A stretch of 64,000 nucleotides of DNA, taken from positions 1 to 64,000 of the forward strand of contig JAHDIR010000005.1 in assembly GCA_020630675.1 (NCBI GenBank). The letters are read 5' to 3'. Of the stretch, positions 1 through 9,433 are shown piece after piece (the first letter of the stretch is position 1; each line of letters opens with the position of its first letter). A program made the translations under genes and the position numbers. Source of the DNA: Bdellovibrionales bacterium (lineage in GTDB: Bacteria; Bdellovibrionota; Bdellovibrionia; Bdellovibrionales; UBA1609). The notes beneath the pieces were generated by a model, which saw only the letters and a program-made list of their open reading frames with translations, had not been told where the DNA came from and ran no database searches.

Positions 1-1051
1 ATAAAAAATTATTAGCTTGAAAGGCCATACAAGCAATGCTTTGAATACTCTCAGGAATTTCTAAGAAATAAAGCTCATTGGCAAAAAAAGCGCTATGAGG
101 AATATGAGCCAAACTACTTGGAAGCTTCAAATACTTCAATAAATTACCTTGAAAGGCTCGAACACCAATTGAGGTTATACTTTCTGGCAAAACTAAGGAT
201 GTAAGTTTATTGTCGGCAAAAGCCTGTTCACCAATGGTTGTTACGCTGCTAGGTATTTCAAGGGAAACAAGACTATTCATAAAAAAAGCATCTTTAGAAA
301 TAGTTGTAACAGTGTCAGGAATTTTGACGGAAACAAGTTTATTAGTATCAAATGATCCTCTTCTAACTTCTGTGACTCCCTTGGGAATTTCTATGTAATC
401 AATAAGATTTTCGTGAAAAGCATACTCATCAATTATCCTAATGCTCTTGGGAAATTTAACAGACTTAAGTTTATTGTTATAAAATGCTGCAAATCCAATT
501 TTCGTGAGATGATCGTGCATCTCTATAACAGTAATTTTATTATTTGAAAAAAACCTTGTCGGTATCTCAACCATGATTTCAGGAATTTTAACATGGGTTA
601 GTTGGTTACGAGAAAATATATTGTCCCCCCAATTGATTAAACTGTTTGGGAGCTGAACTGAGGTGAGCTCGTTATATTCGAATGCATGGCCATCAATAGT
701 CTTAACGCTTTCTGGAATAATTATATTTTTTATTTCATTATGAATAAAAGCAGAGTGCTTAATAGTACTTACACTTTTAGGTAATCGTAAAGATGTAAGC
801 TTATTTCTTTCAAAAGCATTTCCACCAATTGTAGTGACAGTTTCAGGTATGTGTACAGAGGTAATACCTTTTTTGTAAAAGGCTCTGAAGCCAATAGTTT
901 TAACCCCCAATGGAATAGAAACATCTAGATAGTTACAATTGTAACTTAAAATTGTACTTTTTTGCTCATCGAACTCAAAACACTCTTCAGGGGTTGAAGC
1001 CAATAAGCTTACTGAAGTAAATAGAACTAGAATAAAAAATATCATTTTCAT
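1..1051 (-). CDS. BspA-type leucine-rich repeat secreted protein (3' end outside window)
   Basis: Reading the minus strand from the ATG at 1051 gives an open frame that runs off the window start (about 350 codons visible). It begins with a short hydrophobic signal peptide (MKMIFFILVLFTSVSLLAS), then about 14 tandem repeats of about 23 residues with the pattern IPxSVTTIGxxAFxxNxLTSV. This is the LRR_5/BspA-like family, usually found on surface or secreted proteins that bind host or cell-surface ligands. The repeats are regular and in frame, so the gene looks intact as far as seen. The protein's specific ligand cannot be inferred. No obvious strong ribosome-binding site precedes the ATG, only a G-rich stretch (CCTGGGG). 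Confidence 0.85.
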   Translation of the reverse strand, partial: MKMIFFILVLFTSVSLLASTPEECFEFDEQKSTILSYNCNYLDVSIPLGVKTIGFRAFYKKGITSVHIPETVTTIGGNAFERNKLTSLRLPKSVSTIKHSAFIHNEIKNIIIPESVKTIDGHAFEYNELTSVQLPNSLINWGDNIFSRNQLTHVKIPEIMVEIPTRFFSNNKITVIEMHDHLTKIGFAAFYNNKLKSVKFPKSIRIIDEYAFHENLIDYIEIPKGVTEVRRGSFDTNKLVSVKIPDTVTTISKDAFFMNSLVSLEIPSSVTTIGEQAFADNKLTSLVLPESITSIGVRAFQGNLLKYLKLPSSLAHIPHSAFFANELYFLEIPESIQSIACMAFQANNFL

Positions 1052-1239
1052 ATGGGAACCCCAGGTGATTAGTTTGAGAGAAACTTACAAACTTTATTAA
1101 TCTGCTCGTGTTCTCGATAGTTGCAACGTACTTTACGTTACTTTGCTACAACTATGATTCTGAATTCCCTTGCTTTCAAATACTTGACACAAAAATTTCC
1201 AAAACTGTGACGCGCTATTTGGGTAATGACTGAATAATT

Positions 1240-1279
1240 TGAAAAAAATTCACATCCAAAGCGTTAATGCGCTTTGGAT
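1240..1279 (-). terminator. Rho-independent terminator of the M20 peptidase gene
   Basis: On the minus strand a perfect 10-bp stem (ATCCAAAGCG/CGCTTTGGAT, 1254-1263 with 1270-1279, 6-nt loop) is followed a few bases later by a run of seven T. It lies about 50 nt after the stop of the minus-strand peptidase gene and before the next minus-strand gene. Confidence 0.7.
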
Positions 1280-1328
1280 ATAAAGCTGGTTTCTTTGGCG
1301 TTTACAGCTTGCAAAGTAAGTTAAAAAC

Positions 1329-3179
1329 TTACTGTTGCTTTAAAACAAGCTCTTCAGCAACGACTTTTAAAATAGACTTTGTTTGAGTAAAACTTTCGTT
1401 AATTGTAGGCGTTAAAATTTTCTCACGATAAGAGTGCTTACCTTCAATCTTAGGGCCGACAGCCAAAGAAACGGCTCCAAGAGGCATTGATACCCCAAGA
1501 TTAGTGTGATGATTATGTAAAATCATATTGGCTTCAAGCCCACCATTTGTAGCCTTAATACTAGAAATAAAAGGCATTTTAGATTTAACCAATTGAGCTA
1601 GCCAATTGGTATCTAAATCAACTTCCCAGGCTGGCCACCCCATAACTCTTGTCAATTTTGCCGGAAAATAATTTTTGATGTGTGCACTTAGGTAAGCTTC
1701 AAGTTCATCAAATTCAGACAAAACTAAAGAGCGAGCCAAAATATCAATTTGAAGATCAAATTGGCTTTCATTTAAATCATTATTTAATCTAAAAATAGAG
1801 TAATTAAACGAAGATTTTAGGCCATGTGGAAAGTGTCCATTATTTTTATATTTGAACACTCTATTTTTTGTTGTCGCTAACATTGATAGTATCTGCTTAC
1901 TATCTTGTCCTGATAAACTCTTAAAGCCATGAATAGTTTTATTCGTTACATTTTCTAGTTTTAATTGCACTTGCTCATTAACACTAGGGCTGTCTTCAGA
2001 TGGGCCAGCAACTTCATCATTGGCATTAAGTAACAAAACGAACTTTTTTGATAAATCACTTTCTAACTTTTCTTTTGATATGGCTTTTGACGTCAAAACA
2101 AACTTGGCTTTGGCTTGGCTTGGTATTTTACTTTTACTTGCAGCGCCAGCTTCCATATGAATGAGTTTGACAGGTTGATCTACCAAAATTTTAGATAACA
2201 CTAGGAGCGCATTCTTTCTATTTTTATGAATGTCTTTGCCTGAATGCCCACCCTTTAACCCACTGATTTCTAAATCATATATAATTTCATCAGCATTGAC
2301 TGTCTGGGCTGGAAATGTACTTTTAACCGTTTGGATATCACCACCAACACTACCCATGGTAGCACTGCCGGGGCCATCTGAAGAGTCTACATTTAAAAGA
2401 ACTTTAGAGGTAAGCTGAAGGTTTCCAAAACGAGCTCCAAAAAGATAACTTCTGCCGTGATGTTTTTCTAAGTGCCAGTCGGCTTCTTCTCCAGAGGTAA
2501 AAACTAACTCAAGGGCTGGTCTTTCAAGCTCAGGGCTCAACATAAATGTTATTAACTCAGCCACTCCAGTGATATTATCGGCGCCAATGGAACGCTGTTT
2601 GCCTTCACTTTTTAACCAGCCTTCTGAATCAACAACGGTAGGGATTCCATTAAAGTATAATTTTCTAAGCTCATCACCCTTTAGGCCATCTTCATGATCT
2701 AAAACCATGTCCAAATGTGCTTGAACTGCAACAGAAAAATCTTTGCCAATGTACTTACCAGTTGCTGGCAGACGAATAACAAGGCTGCTTAAGTAGTCAG
2801 AAGTCATAGAGAAGTTTAATTGACCATCATTATTTTGAATGGCAAATCGCTCTTGAAAAGGAGTTAAACGCAAGTTAGAGTACTCTTTATAAATATTGAC
2901 CCATCTTTTATCTTTAACAAGAATTTTTTTCGACAACTCAAGAATCGCATTTTTTAAATACTCTTCTTCTCCCGAAGGGTGGTAATACGAGCCAATTAAT
3001 ATCTCAACAATTTTTTTTGTGTCTACACTTTGCTCGACAATATTTAGGAGTTTATTATTTTCGCCAAGGTATAAATTGGGGCTAGGTTTTGGATAAGTAT
3101 CTCTTTTAATGGCATAAGAAAAAATAGAAACAAATGTTAATATAAGAGCCGGTATAAGGAGTTTATTTTTTAATTTCAT
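1329..3179 (-). CDS. Exported PepD-like (M20C) aminoacyl-histidine dipeptidase
   Basis: A 616-residue protein with the hallmarks of the PepD/M20C zinc dipeptidases: HLDMV (His155), GADN (Asp201), GEEADW (Glu231/232), NVDSSDG, a GGHSG motif, and a C-terminal GKHSYREKI that can supply the last metal-binding His. E. coli PepD is cytosolic and about 485 residues. This protein is longer and starts with a hydrophobic N-terminal segment (residues about 5-23), which suggests export or membrane anchoring and therefore peptide scavenging outside the cytoplasm. The main metal and catalytic positions look intact. AAAGGA precedes the ATG. It appears monocistronic, with its own terminator downstream. Confidence 0.85.
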   Translation of the reverse strand: MKLKNKLLIPALILTFVSIFSYAIKRDTYPKPSPNLYLGENNKLLNIVEQSVDTKKIVEILIGSYYHPSGEEEYLKNAILELSKKILVKDKRWVNIYKEYSNLRLTPFQERFAIQNNDGQLNFSMTSDYLSSLVIRLPATGKYIGKDFSVAVQAHLDMVLDHEDGLKGDELRKLYFNGIPTVVDSEGWLKSEGKQRSIGADNITGVAELITFMLSPELERPALELVFTSGEEADWHLEKHHGRSYLFGARFGNLQLTSKVLLNVDSSDGPGSATMGSVGGDIQTVKSTFPAQTVNADEIIYDLEISGLKGGHSGKDIHKNRKNALLVLSKILVDQPVKLIHMEAGAASKSKIPSQAKAKFVLTSKAISKEKLESDLSKKFVLLLNANDEVAGPSEDSPSVNEQVQLKLENVTNKTIHGFKSLSGQDSKQILSMLATTKNRVFKYKNNGHFPHGLKSSFNYSIFRLNNDLNESQFDLQIDILARSLVLSEFDELEAYLSAHIKNYFPAKLTRVMGWPAWEVDLDTNWLAQLVKSKMPFISSIKATNGGLEANMILHNHHTNLGVSMPLGAVSLAVGPKIEGKHSYREKILTPTINESFTQTKSILKVVAEELVLKQQ

Positions 3180-3512
3180 ATTTTTCCTTTGGGTTAGAAT
3201 AAATTTATTTAAACTCTAATAATGTAAAGTTTTAATTGTAATAAAAAAGCTCAAGCTGCAAAAACGACCAAATCAATGAAAGGATGTTTGTGCTTTGTAA
3301 TTGATCAACTCAATAACTGTCAAGGCAGCTAATTAAAGCATTTGTTTTGTGCAACAAGAACAAACCTTTAGTTGCAATACCTCTTATTTTTTTTTGTATT
3401 AAATTGAGATTTTTCCATTGGGTTTTTAGTCATTCATAATAATTGTTACTTTTTTATCTAAAAAAAAAAGATATCGTGTTAAAATTATAGGGCTTTTAAA
3501 GAAAAACCAAAT
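3180..3512. other. Divergent intergenic region
   Basis: This region separates the minus-strand peptidase from the plus-strand pectate-lyase-like gene, so it should hold two promoters. I see only AT-rich sequence, a TGCAAC/GTTGCA dyad (3350-3355 and 3371-3376) and an A-rich run near 3462. No coding potential or convincing -35/-10 pair was found. Confidence 0.4.
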
Positions 3513-3533
3513 GTGTGCGCGGGGTTTAAATCA

Positions 3534-5312
3534 GTGAAGTATTTTTTATCTAAAATCTTTCTATTAGCTTCAATTCTTTGCACACTCGTTTTTTATCAAA
3601 ATTGCGGAGGTGATTTTACAAGTCATCAAAATTCACAACGCATAACTGAAAGCTCTGCCATTAGTAACACAACTCCCATTTCACAAACCGACTCACCACT
3701 ATCATTATTACAAAGTGATGGTATGAAAAATTTATCGGCTGATGGGCACGAAGACAACACCTTTCCGTTGGCTTTTCCAGGAGCTTTGGGTGGGGGAAAA
3801 TATTCTAGTGGCGGACGTGGTGGAAAAGTAGTCATAGTCAACACTCGCACTAACGACTGCAATAGCAACAATGACCTTATTAGCCTAAATGAAGCGCTAT
3901 CTATGACAGAACCTAGGTACATCGTCTTTGCCGTTGATGGAATTATCGAACTTTCAGCTTGTGGAAGTAAACGCCCTTCTAATATGGGTACGTTTTATAT
4001 GCGCGAAGAAAATAGCCATGTCACCGTTGCTTGCCAAACCTCCCCTGGAAAAATGGTGATTCGAGTCTCTGCTTTGAATCATAGCGCAGGAATGTCAAAC
4101 GCCATTTACAGACACTGTGCTTTTCGTGGCGCCAGAATCACAGGAGGTAACGCTCGAGGTACCCAACGAGCTGTTGCCATTTTTCCAAATAAAAATAAAG
4201 ACAGTGTTGATTTTATTTTTGATCACAACACATTTTCTTGGACTGATGATGACGTCTTTCAGGTATACGTCGCCGAAGATTCAAGCAGTAATCAACCTGG
4301 AAATGCAAAGAATATTACGGTTCAATATTCAATTGGTGCAGAAGGAGACGCTGACTCAGCAGCCAATAACTCCAAGGACTGTCACATTGGAAGCGGTTCC
4401 ACTTGTATAACTCGGGGGCAAGCTTTTAACTCTCAAGCTGGAGGTATTAATGCCATTAGCCAAAATACAAAAGGACGAAAGGCAGAAAACATTACTTTTA
4501 CGCATAATTTTCAAGCTCATAACTCTGTTCGCAATTGTGAATTCAAGGGCCATGTGACTGGAGAGTGTTCAAACAATATCACCTATAACTGGGGAGGTTA
4601 TGGTGCCACTTGGCAAGCTGGTTACAATAACCAGCCCACACAAATTCGTGGTAAAAATAATCTTTTCGTAAAAGGTCCAGAGTCTCAGGTTCAACACAAT
4701 GGAACGAGTGCAACCTGTCACTTTAAACGTGGAGAGGGTCTTTGCCCTATTTATATTTCACCTCCAAAAAACTCTAACTCTGGTGTTAATATTACTAATA
4801 ATTATGTACTTGATAAATTAGGAGAGTCGCCTACCAAGGCAAATCTTCTGCCTGTTCACCCTTCTGAAAATATTGGACAATTTAATGCTAATCATATACT
4901 CATTCCGGTGGTTGAAAAAAATAGCATTTTGTCATTGGCCACAAAAGACTCTCTACATATGAAATGTTTAGGCGCATCTAAACCTGTAAGGCACCAAGCT
5001 GACTCAAGAATCATTAAAGAAATGTTTTTAGGAACAGGTAAAATTGGTATTGGTGAAGATATTCGATCTAAAAATGGAACTGTTAACAGCTCTACTCATG
5101 ATACGGTCCTTCAAAGAGACTGGTCAGAGTTTTCTGGTTTGTCTAAACGCAATGAATTTTATGACACCGACCAAGACGGTATGGCTGATGAGTGGGAAGA
5201 AAAAAATGGATTAGATGTTGGAGTTCAAGACCATAATGGGGACCTTGATAATGATGGCTATACTAATATTGAAGAATTTTTAAACGACCTAGCCAGATGT
5301 TCTGGTACGTGA
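3534..5312 (+). CDS. Pectate-lyase-like (PL1-type) parallel beta-helix lipoprotein
   Basis: Signal peptide with FYQNC lipobox, a Ser/Gln-rich linker, then the N-terminal signature of PL1-like lyases (FPGALGGG...GGRGG) and a right-handed beta-helix with the conserved FDHNTFSW motif. The C-terminus carries a calcium-binding thrombospondin-3-like segment (DTDQDGMADEWE ... DLDNDGYTNIEEF), common in extracellular PL1 proteins. Probable role: cleavage of acidic polysaccharide at the outer surface. A GTG at 3513 would add seven residues. I prefer the GTG at 3534 because it gives a compact signal peptide and follows a GGGG stretch at about 9 nt. The true substrate is unknown, since many members of this superfamily are not pectinases. 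Confidence 0.8.
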   Translation: MKYFLSKIFLLASILCTLVFYQNCGGDFTSHQNSQRITESSAISNTTPISQTDSPLSLLQSDGMKNLSADGHEDNTFPLAFPGALGGGKYSSGGRGGKVVIVNTRTNDCNSNNDLISLNEALSMTEPRYIVFAVDGIIELSACGSKRPSNMGTFYMREENSHVTVACQTSPGKMVIRVSALNHSAGMSNAIYRHCAFRGARITGGNARGTQRAVAIFPNKNKDSVDFIFDHNTFSWTDDDVFQVYVAEDSSSNQPGNAKNITVQYSIGAEGDADSAANNSKDCHIGSGSTCITRGQAFNSQAGGINAISQNTKGRKAENITFTHNFQAHNSVRNCEFKGHVTGECSNNITYNWGGYGATWQAGYNNQPTQIRGKNNLFVKGPESQVQHNGTSATCHFKRGEGLCPIYISPPKNSNSGVNITNNYVLDKLGESPTKANLLPVHPSENIGQFNANHILIPVVEKNSILSLATKDSLHMKCLGASKPVRHQADSRIIKEMFLGTGKIGIGEDIRSKNGTVNSSTHDTVLQRDWSEFSGLSKRNEFYDTDQDGMADEWEEKNGLDVGVQDHNGDLDNDGYTNIEEFLNDLARCSGT

Positions 5313-5528
5313 ACCCTTTTTTTAAAAGATAAATAATATCCTATATAATTGTTTTTGGCTTAGAATAGTCACAAAAATAATGCCCTTACCCAACTTTAAA
5401 TTGATTTTATTGTTAATTCTCATTTTAGTACAATAATTTTATAAACTTTTAATATTTCCTGATGAGTTACTCAACTATCGTTACCGTAAGTTAATTATCA
5501 ATTTAAAAATTTTTTACTGGAGGTCAGG

Positions 5529-5795
5529 ATGAACCCATCTAAAAAAAAGACAATACTTATTTTACAAAAAGAAAAAATAGAACAAAATAAGATAGAAAAA
5601 TACTTTAACAGCAAGGGTTTTCAAACTATTTGTGCTGAAGATGAACTTGAAGCTCTTTCTTTGCTTTCTTACAAAAAAATAGATGCTGTCATTTCAAATA
5701 TCGATTTATGTATTAATAATAGTCGACAAATGGTTATCACCTACAACAGTATTCAAAAAAATGAAAATTCACCATCTCTACAAATAGCAGCCTAA
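5529..5795 (+). CDS. Short degenerate receiver-like (REC) protein
   Basis: An 88-residue protein preceded by a strong GGAGG. Its first 60 residues follow the response-regulator pattern (KKTILIL..., GFQTICAEDELEALSLL, DAVISNIDL), but the acidic pocket is replaced by QKEK and the phosphoacceptor position appears to be Asn (SNI rather than SDI). It is shorter than a normal 120-residue receiver and stops where strand 4 should begin. It may be a phosphorylation-independent pseudo-receiver or a decayed remnant. It converges with the LamG gene 18 nt downstream. The family assignment is tentative. Confidence 0.55.
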   Translation: MNPSKKKTILILQKEKIEQNKIEKYFNSKGFQTICAEDELEALSLLSYKKIDAVISNIDLCINNSRQMVITYNSIQKNENSPSLQIAA

Positions 5796-5813
5796 ATTTA
5801 AATATTAATTAAT

Positions 5814-8800
5814 TTATTTATTTTCAGAAACAACATCAATGTTGCGAAGGCTACATGAAGAGTTTTGATTTGAGTTTGTTTGCAAGAATGCCTTTATGTG
5901 TAAAAGCCCTGGGCCATGATCGTTAGAAAATTTAACTATATTCTCTTCAAGCTCTTGCTGAGTTGAGCGATGATCTTCTGCTGATGCCGAAACCCAAGCT
6001 CCTTCACTCACATAATAGTAATTAATGCCATCAGGACTTAATTGAAAGGTTACACATTCATCAGCGTTGACTTTAATAGATTCTATGCTTGTAAAGGCAA
6101 GAGGCTCTGTTGGTACCACTTCATGCAAGCGTCCATAATATTTATTTTGTTCACTTGAATTTAAACCAACAGAAGATAATTGTGGTAAACAAGGGCTACC
6201 GCTACAAGCTGTGTTATCGTCGGCCTCCATATAAACACGGTACTGAAAATATGGATTGGGGTTTGGGCGTGCAGCTAAAGGCAAATCACTGTAGTCAATA
6301 ACAGGGCTTGTTGGCTTTGTGCCACCACTAAAAGTGATTTCATCACTTACACAAATATTACCATAGCTATCTGTAGTGTTGTTCCCACAATTGAAAGTCA
6401 TGTCCGTACCTTTTCGGCTAAAGGCTTCTGAGTAGTAAGTTGAGCCATCTCCTCCCGGGCCTATAAATTTAGCTTTATGAGGGTCATCAAAGTCTAAGGT
6501 GTTAACAATAGTATCACCATCACAATCTGTTGAGCTTCCTGTCGGAGACTCACTAAAACTTTTACACTCACAAGACGAATCAATACAGCTTTTCACCTGA
6601 AACTTAATTCGGTTTGCACCACGTCTGTAGAGCTGTTGAATTTCAGAGTCTGACAACCTTCTCGCCCAAATAGCAAGCTCATCCATATAGCCATGTAAAT
6701 ACCTGGAAAAAAAGGCTGAACTTCCTATAATTAAATTTTCAGTTCCACTATCTATGGAACCCATGCCAAGAGTTGAGCCTGAAGAGATTCTATTTCCATT
6801 TAGATAAATAACTAGGCCATCTAAGGTGTTAAATAGGTAGGTAAAACAAACATGGTTCCAGCGACCAGCTTTAGCACTTTCAGTTGACGTTTGAGCTCTA
6901 ACACTTGTGACTCCATCGCTAACATAAATGGAGTAAAAATTATTATCTCCTCCTGAATTATCGTCTCTAAAAAATAAAAAGCCAGCTGGGCTTCCATTAG
7001 TTGTTGATAACATAGCATGATCAGAATTTTCTGTTTCATGCTTAACCCACAAGCAACTACTTAGTGCTGAAGCCTCATCAATTTCATCTCGATCGCCGGC
7101 ATTTATATAATCATCAATGCCGTCAAAAAAGATAGCTTTAAGAAATTTTCCTTGATGGTTAAGTGTAATTCCCCCGCTTTCTTCTAAAAATATATTATTT
7201 CCAGATAAATCTTTAAAATCGGTCAGCAAACTATAGGTATCTCGTTGAATTTCATTGAAAGGCCAGTAGCCAATTAACTCATTATTTAGACCTTCCAACT
7301 GTTCAAAGTAGTCATCTGCTCTTTCACTGTCAGGGTTGCCATCGTTATCAAAATCACCAACTAATTCTTTACCAAAAGGTAAGTTTGTCGACCAAGATAG
7401 GTCAGGCCAAGTGGAAGTTGTACGTCCTAAGTCGATCACTTCTGAGTCATAGTGCCCAGCATACTTTTGCTTCTGACGGTTATATATTGTTTTAATATTT
7501 TCTGTAGTTAATGATACATTCCAAAGCGCAAAGTCATCAAATTCGTGATTAATTGTATAGGCTGTATCACAACTTTGACCTATGCAGAGACTATCACTGT
7601 TTGTTGCGAGGTTTCCGGCTCCAGCTCTTGAGCCAATAGGGGCTCCATTTATAAATAATTGCCCACCCAAAAGGGTATCATAGACAAAGCCAATATGAAT
7701 CCATTGATTTAAAGAGGCGAAGTGATGTTCAGACAAAGGCCCCCACCCTCCTCCACGGTTTCCAAAAAATTGAAGTCGCCCTTCGTTTTCAGGATTACTT
7801 CCCAAATTATTTCCGAAAAAATATAAATTAAAATTACTATTTGATATATTTGCCTGCTTAATAAGTAAGTGAATCGCATATAAATTAGTGAATGATGTAA
7901 ACTTCACCCAACCACTAAATGATAAGTTTGTACCTAAATCTAAACTAGGATCATCAATCACTTGCACATGATCAGTTGAAGTAAATGATCCTGAACTTAA
8001 TCCGATTTGATGATTTTCAGTTATAAAACTTGGCGAACCAGATGGTGTGCCATGGTTTCCATTTCCAGAGGAGTCTTGCCAATTACCATCCATTTTCCAA
8101 TAACCGACTATGTTGTCCCACATTGGGGTCCAGTTTGGGTTCAAGCTTGTATCTTGAGAAAAAATTTGAGATTGAGATTTATAGATAGACTGAATACTAT
8201 CAGCAGATAAGAACGTATTGTATATACCAACTTCATCAATGCTTCCCGTAAGTCTTCTGTTTGAGTGACCAAAAAGAAAAGGGTTCAAATTTAATGTCGT
8301 TCCTGTCAGATTCTCAGTTGAACTCCCCTCTAAAACCCCGTCTATATAAATTTCTGAAATACCGTTTTTTACTTGCCCGACAATATGGTGCCAACGATTA
8401 TCATTGAGTACAGAAGAGCTAATCGCCGATTTTGCGCTTGTTCCATTGTATCTTGCAAATAGAATTGTACCAGGTGATGAATGATTCGAGTTTCTGACTC
8501 TAAAAACAATAGAATATGGTGCACCTGTCCCCGCATTTTCAATAATTGGATTTTGAGTGGCTGCAAGGTCTAATTGTTGGTTCGGTAGTTTTACCCACAA
8601 TGACACTGCATAATTATCATCAATATCAAAGCTATAATCACTACTGTATGGAGCTTGCGCACCAGTGTTAATACCATCAAAGTAAATCGAGGAATCAATT
8701 CTTCCAGAAGTAAAAATTAAATTATCACTGTCTTCATTAGCATGGGCACCCCGGCCCGAAAAGTCTTCGTAGTCGGTACCACCTGGAGCTATATTATTGG

Positions 8801-9170
8801 TTTTTTCATCAAATTTCCAATAAGCTACAAGATTAGAATTCATATTTGGTAATATATATTTTAAATCTGCTGTATCAATATCACTTGTTAGTAATACCGA
8901 ATTATGAAAATAGTGAGTACCAATATGATTTCCAGAGTTAAAGTCCTCACCTTCATGAGTTAAATCAAGAGGCTTAAGTTGAATTTGCCCACTTTTAATC
9001 TCAACAAAGTTCTCATCAAAACTAACTTCAGCTTTTTTTGAAAAATCCCATGTTGGCTCAAATAAAGAACCAAAATCAAAAGAGGTTTTTTCATAACTAC
9101 ATGATACTGTTAAGGCAAGCATAACAGAATAAGTGATTAAAATTTTAAAAGTTAAGACAATTACTTTCAT
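5814..9170 (-). CDS. Giant three-module LamG lipoprotein, paralogue 1 of 4
   Basis: An 1118-residue protein with a signal peptide ending at Cys24 and then an N-terminal block (residues about 25-100; motif EPTWDFSK ... FDENFVEIKSG) shared by four genes in this window. Three LamG/concanavalin-like modules follow (about 114-330, 354-563 and 632-848), each with the AYWKFD or GYWKMDG start, YFDG, WHHIV and IDEVGIYN-type motifs. A linker with a calcium-type motif (GDFDNDGNPDSE) separates modules two and three. The C-terminal 270 residues are strongly conserved among the paralogues: Cys-rich SCIDSSCECK, DCDGDT, GPGGDG and SPDGINYYY. It is probably an outer-surface glycan-binding protein or adhesin. 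No catalytic motif is evident. Confidence 0.85.
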   Translation of the reverse strand: MKVIVLTFKILITYSVMLALTVSCSYEKTSFDFGSLFEPTWDFSKKAEVSFDENFVEIKSGQIQLKPLDLTHEGEDFNSGNHIGTHYFHNSVLLTSDIDTADLKYILPNMNSNLVAYWKFDEKTNNIAPGGTDYEDFSGRGAHANEDSDNLIFTSGRIDSSIYFDGINTGAQAPYSSDYSFDIDDNYAVSLWVKLPNQQLDLAATQNPIIENAGTGAPYSIVFRVRNSNHSSPGTILFARYNGTSAKSAISSSVLNDNRWHHIVGQVKNGISEIYIDGVLEGSSTENLTGTTLNLNPFLFGHSNRRLTGSIDEVGIYNTFLSADSIQSIYKSQSQIFSQDTSLNPNWTPMWDNIVGYWKMDGNWQDSSGNGNHGTPSGSPSFITENHQIGLSSGSFTSTDHVQVIDDPSLDLGTNLSFSGWVKFTSFTNLYAIHLLIKQANISNSNFNLYFFGNNLGSNPENEGRLQFFGNRGGGWGPLSEHHFASLNQWIHIGFVYDTLLGGQLFINGAPIGSRAGAGNLATNSDSLCIGQSCDTAYTINHEFDDFALWNVSLTTENIKTIYNRQKQKYAGHYDSEVIDLGRTTSTWPDLSWSTNLPFGKELVGDFDNDGNPDSERADDYFEQLEGLNNELIGYWPFNEIQRDTYSLLTDFKDLSGNNIFLEESGGITLNHQGKFLKAIFFDGIDDYINAGDRDEIDEASALSSCLWVKHETENSDHAMLSTTNGSPAGFLFFRDDNSGGDNNFYSIYVSDGVTSVRAQTSTESAKAGRWNHVCFTYLFNTLDGLVIYLNGNRISSGSTLGMGSIDSGTENLIIGSSAFFSRYLHGYMDELAIWARRLSDSEIQQLYRRGANRIKFQVKSCIDSSCECKSFSESPTGSSTDCDGDTIVNTLDFDDPHKAKFIGPGGDGSTYYSEAFSRKGTDMTFNCGNNTTDSYGNICVSDEITFSGGTKPTSPVIDYSDLPLAARPNPNPYFQYRVYMEADDNTACSGSPCLPQLSSVGLNSSEQNKYYGRLHEVVPTEPLAFTSIESIKVNADECVTFQLSPDGINYYYVSEGAWVSASAEDHRSTQQELEENIVKFSNDHGPGLLHIKAFLQTNSNQNSSCSLRNIDVVSENK

Positions 9171-9266
9171 TGTAATTATTTATCGTCATTTTAACTGCCA
9201 GCCTTTAAGCTTATTCATAAGAAAAGTTAGGCATTTATAGCTACGTAAATGTAAAAATACCTTTCA

Positions 9267-9278
9267 ATACCTAGGTAT
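9267..9278. promoter_or_regulatory. Perfect 12-bp palindrome in divergent promoter region
   Basis: ATACCTAGGTAT lies between the divergent LamG gene and the hydrolase gene, about 95 nt upstream of the LamG start, where an operator would be expected. A second, weaker dyad (ACCCT/AGGGT) lies near 9354-9370. The assignment rests only on symmetry and position. Confidence 0.3.
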
Positions 9279-9433
9279 GGGAATGGTGGTATCAGTTAAC
9301 TTGGTTTCACACACATAGCGATATATTCTTGTAATTTCGACAATCAATAACTAGACCCTAGTCAGAGGGTAACTAATGAATTAAGCATAAAAAGATCTAA
9401 TTTCTATTTTTGATTTAAAAATTGGGAGCTTTC

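Noticed and set aside
210..398. Short plus-strand frame near the window start
   Set aside because: Antisense shadow of the BspA-type LRR gene, whose periodic repeats run through it on the minus strand.
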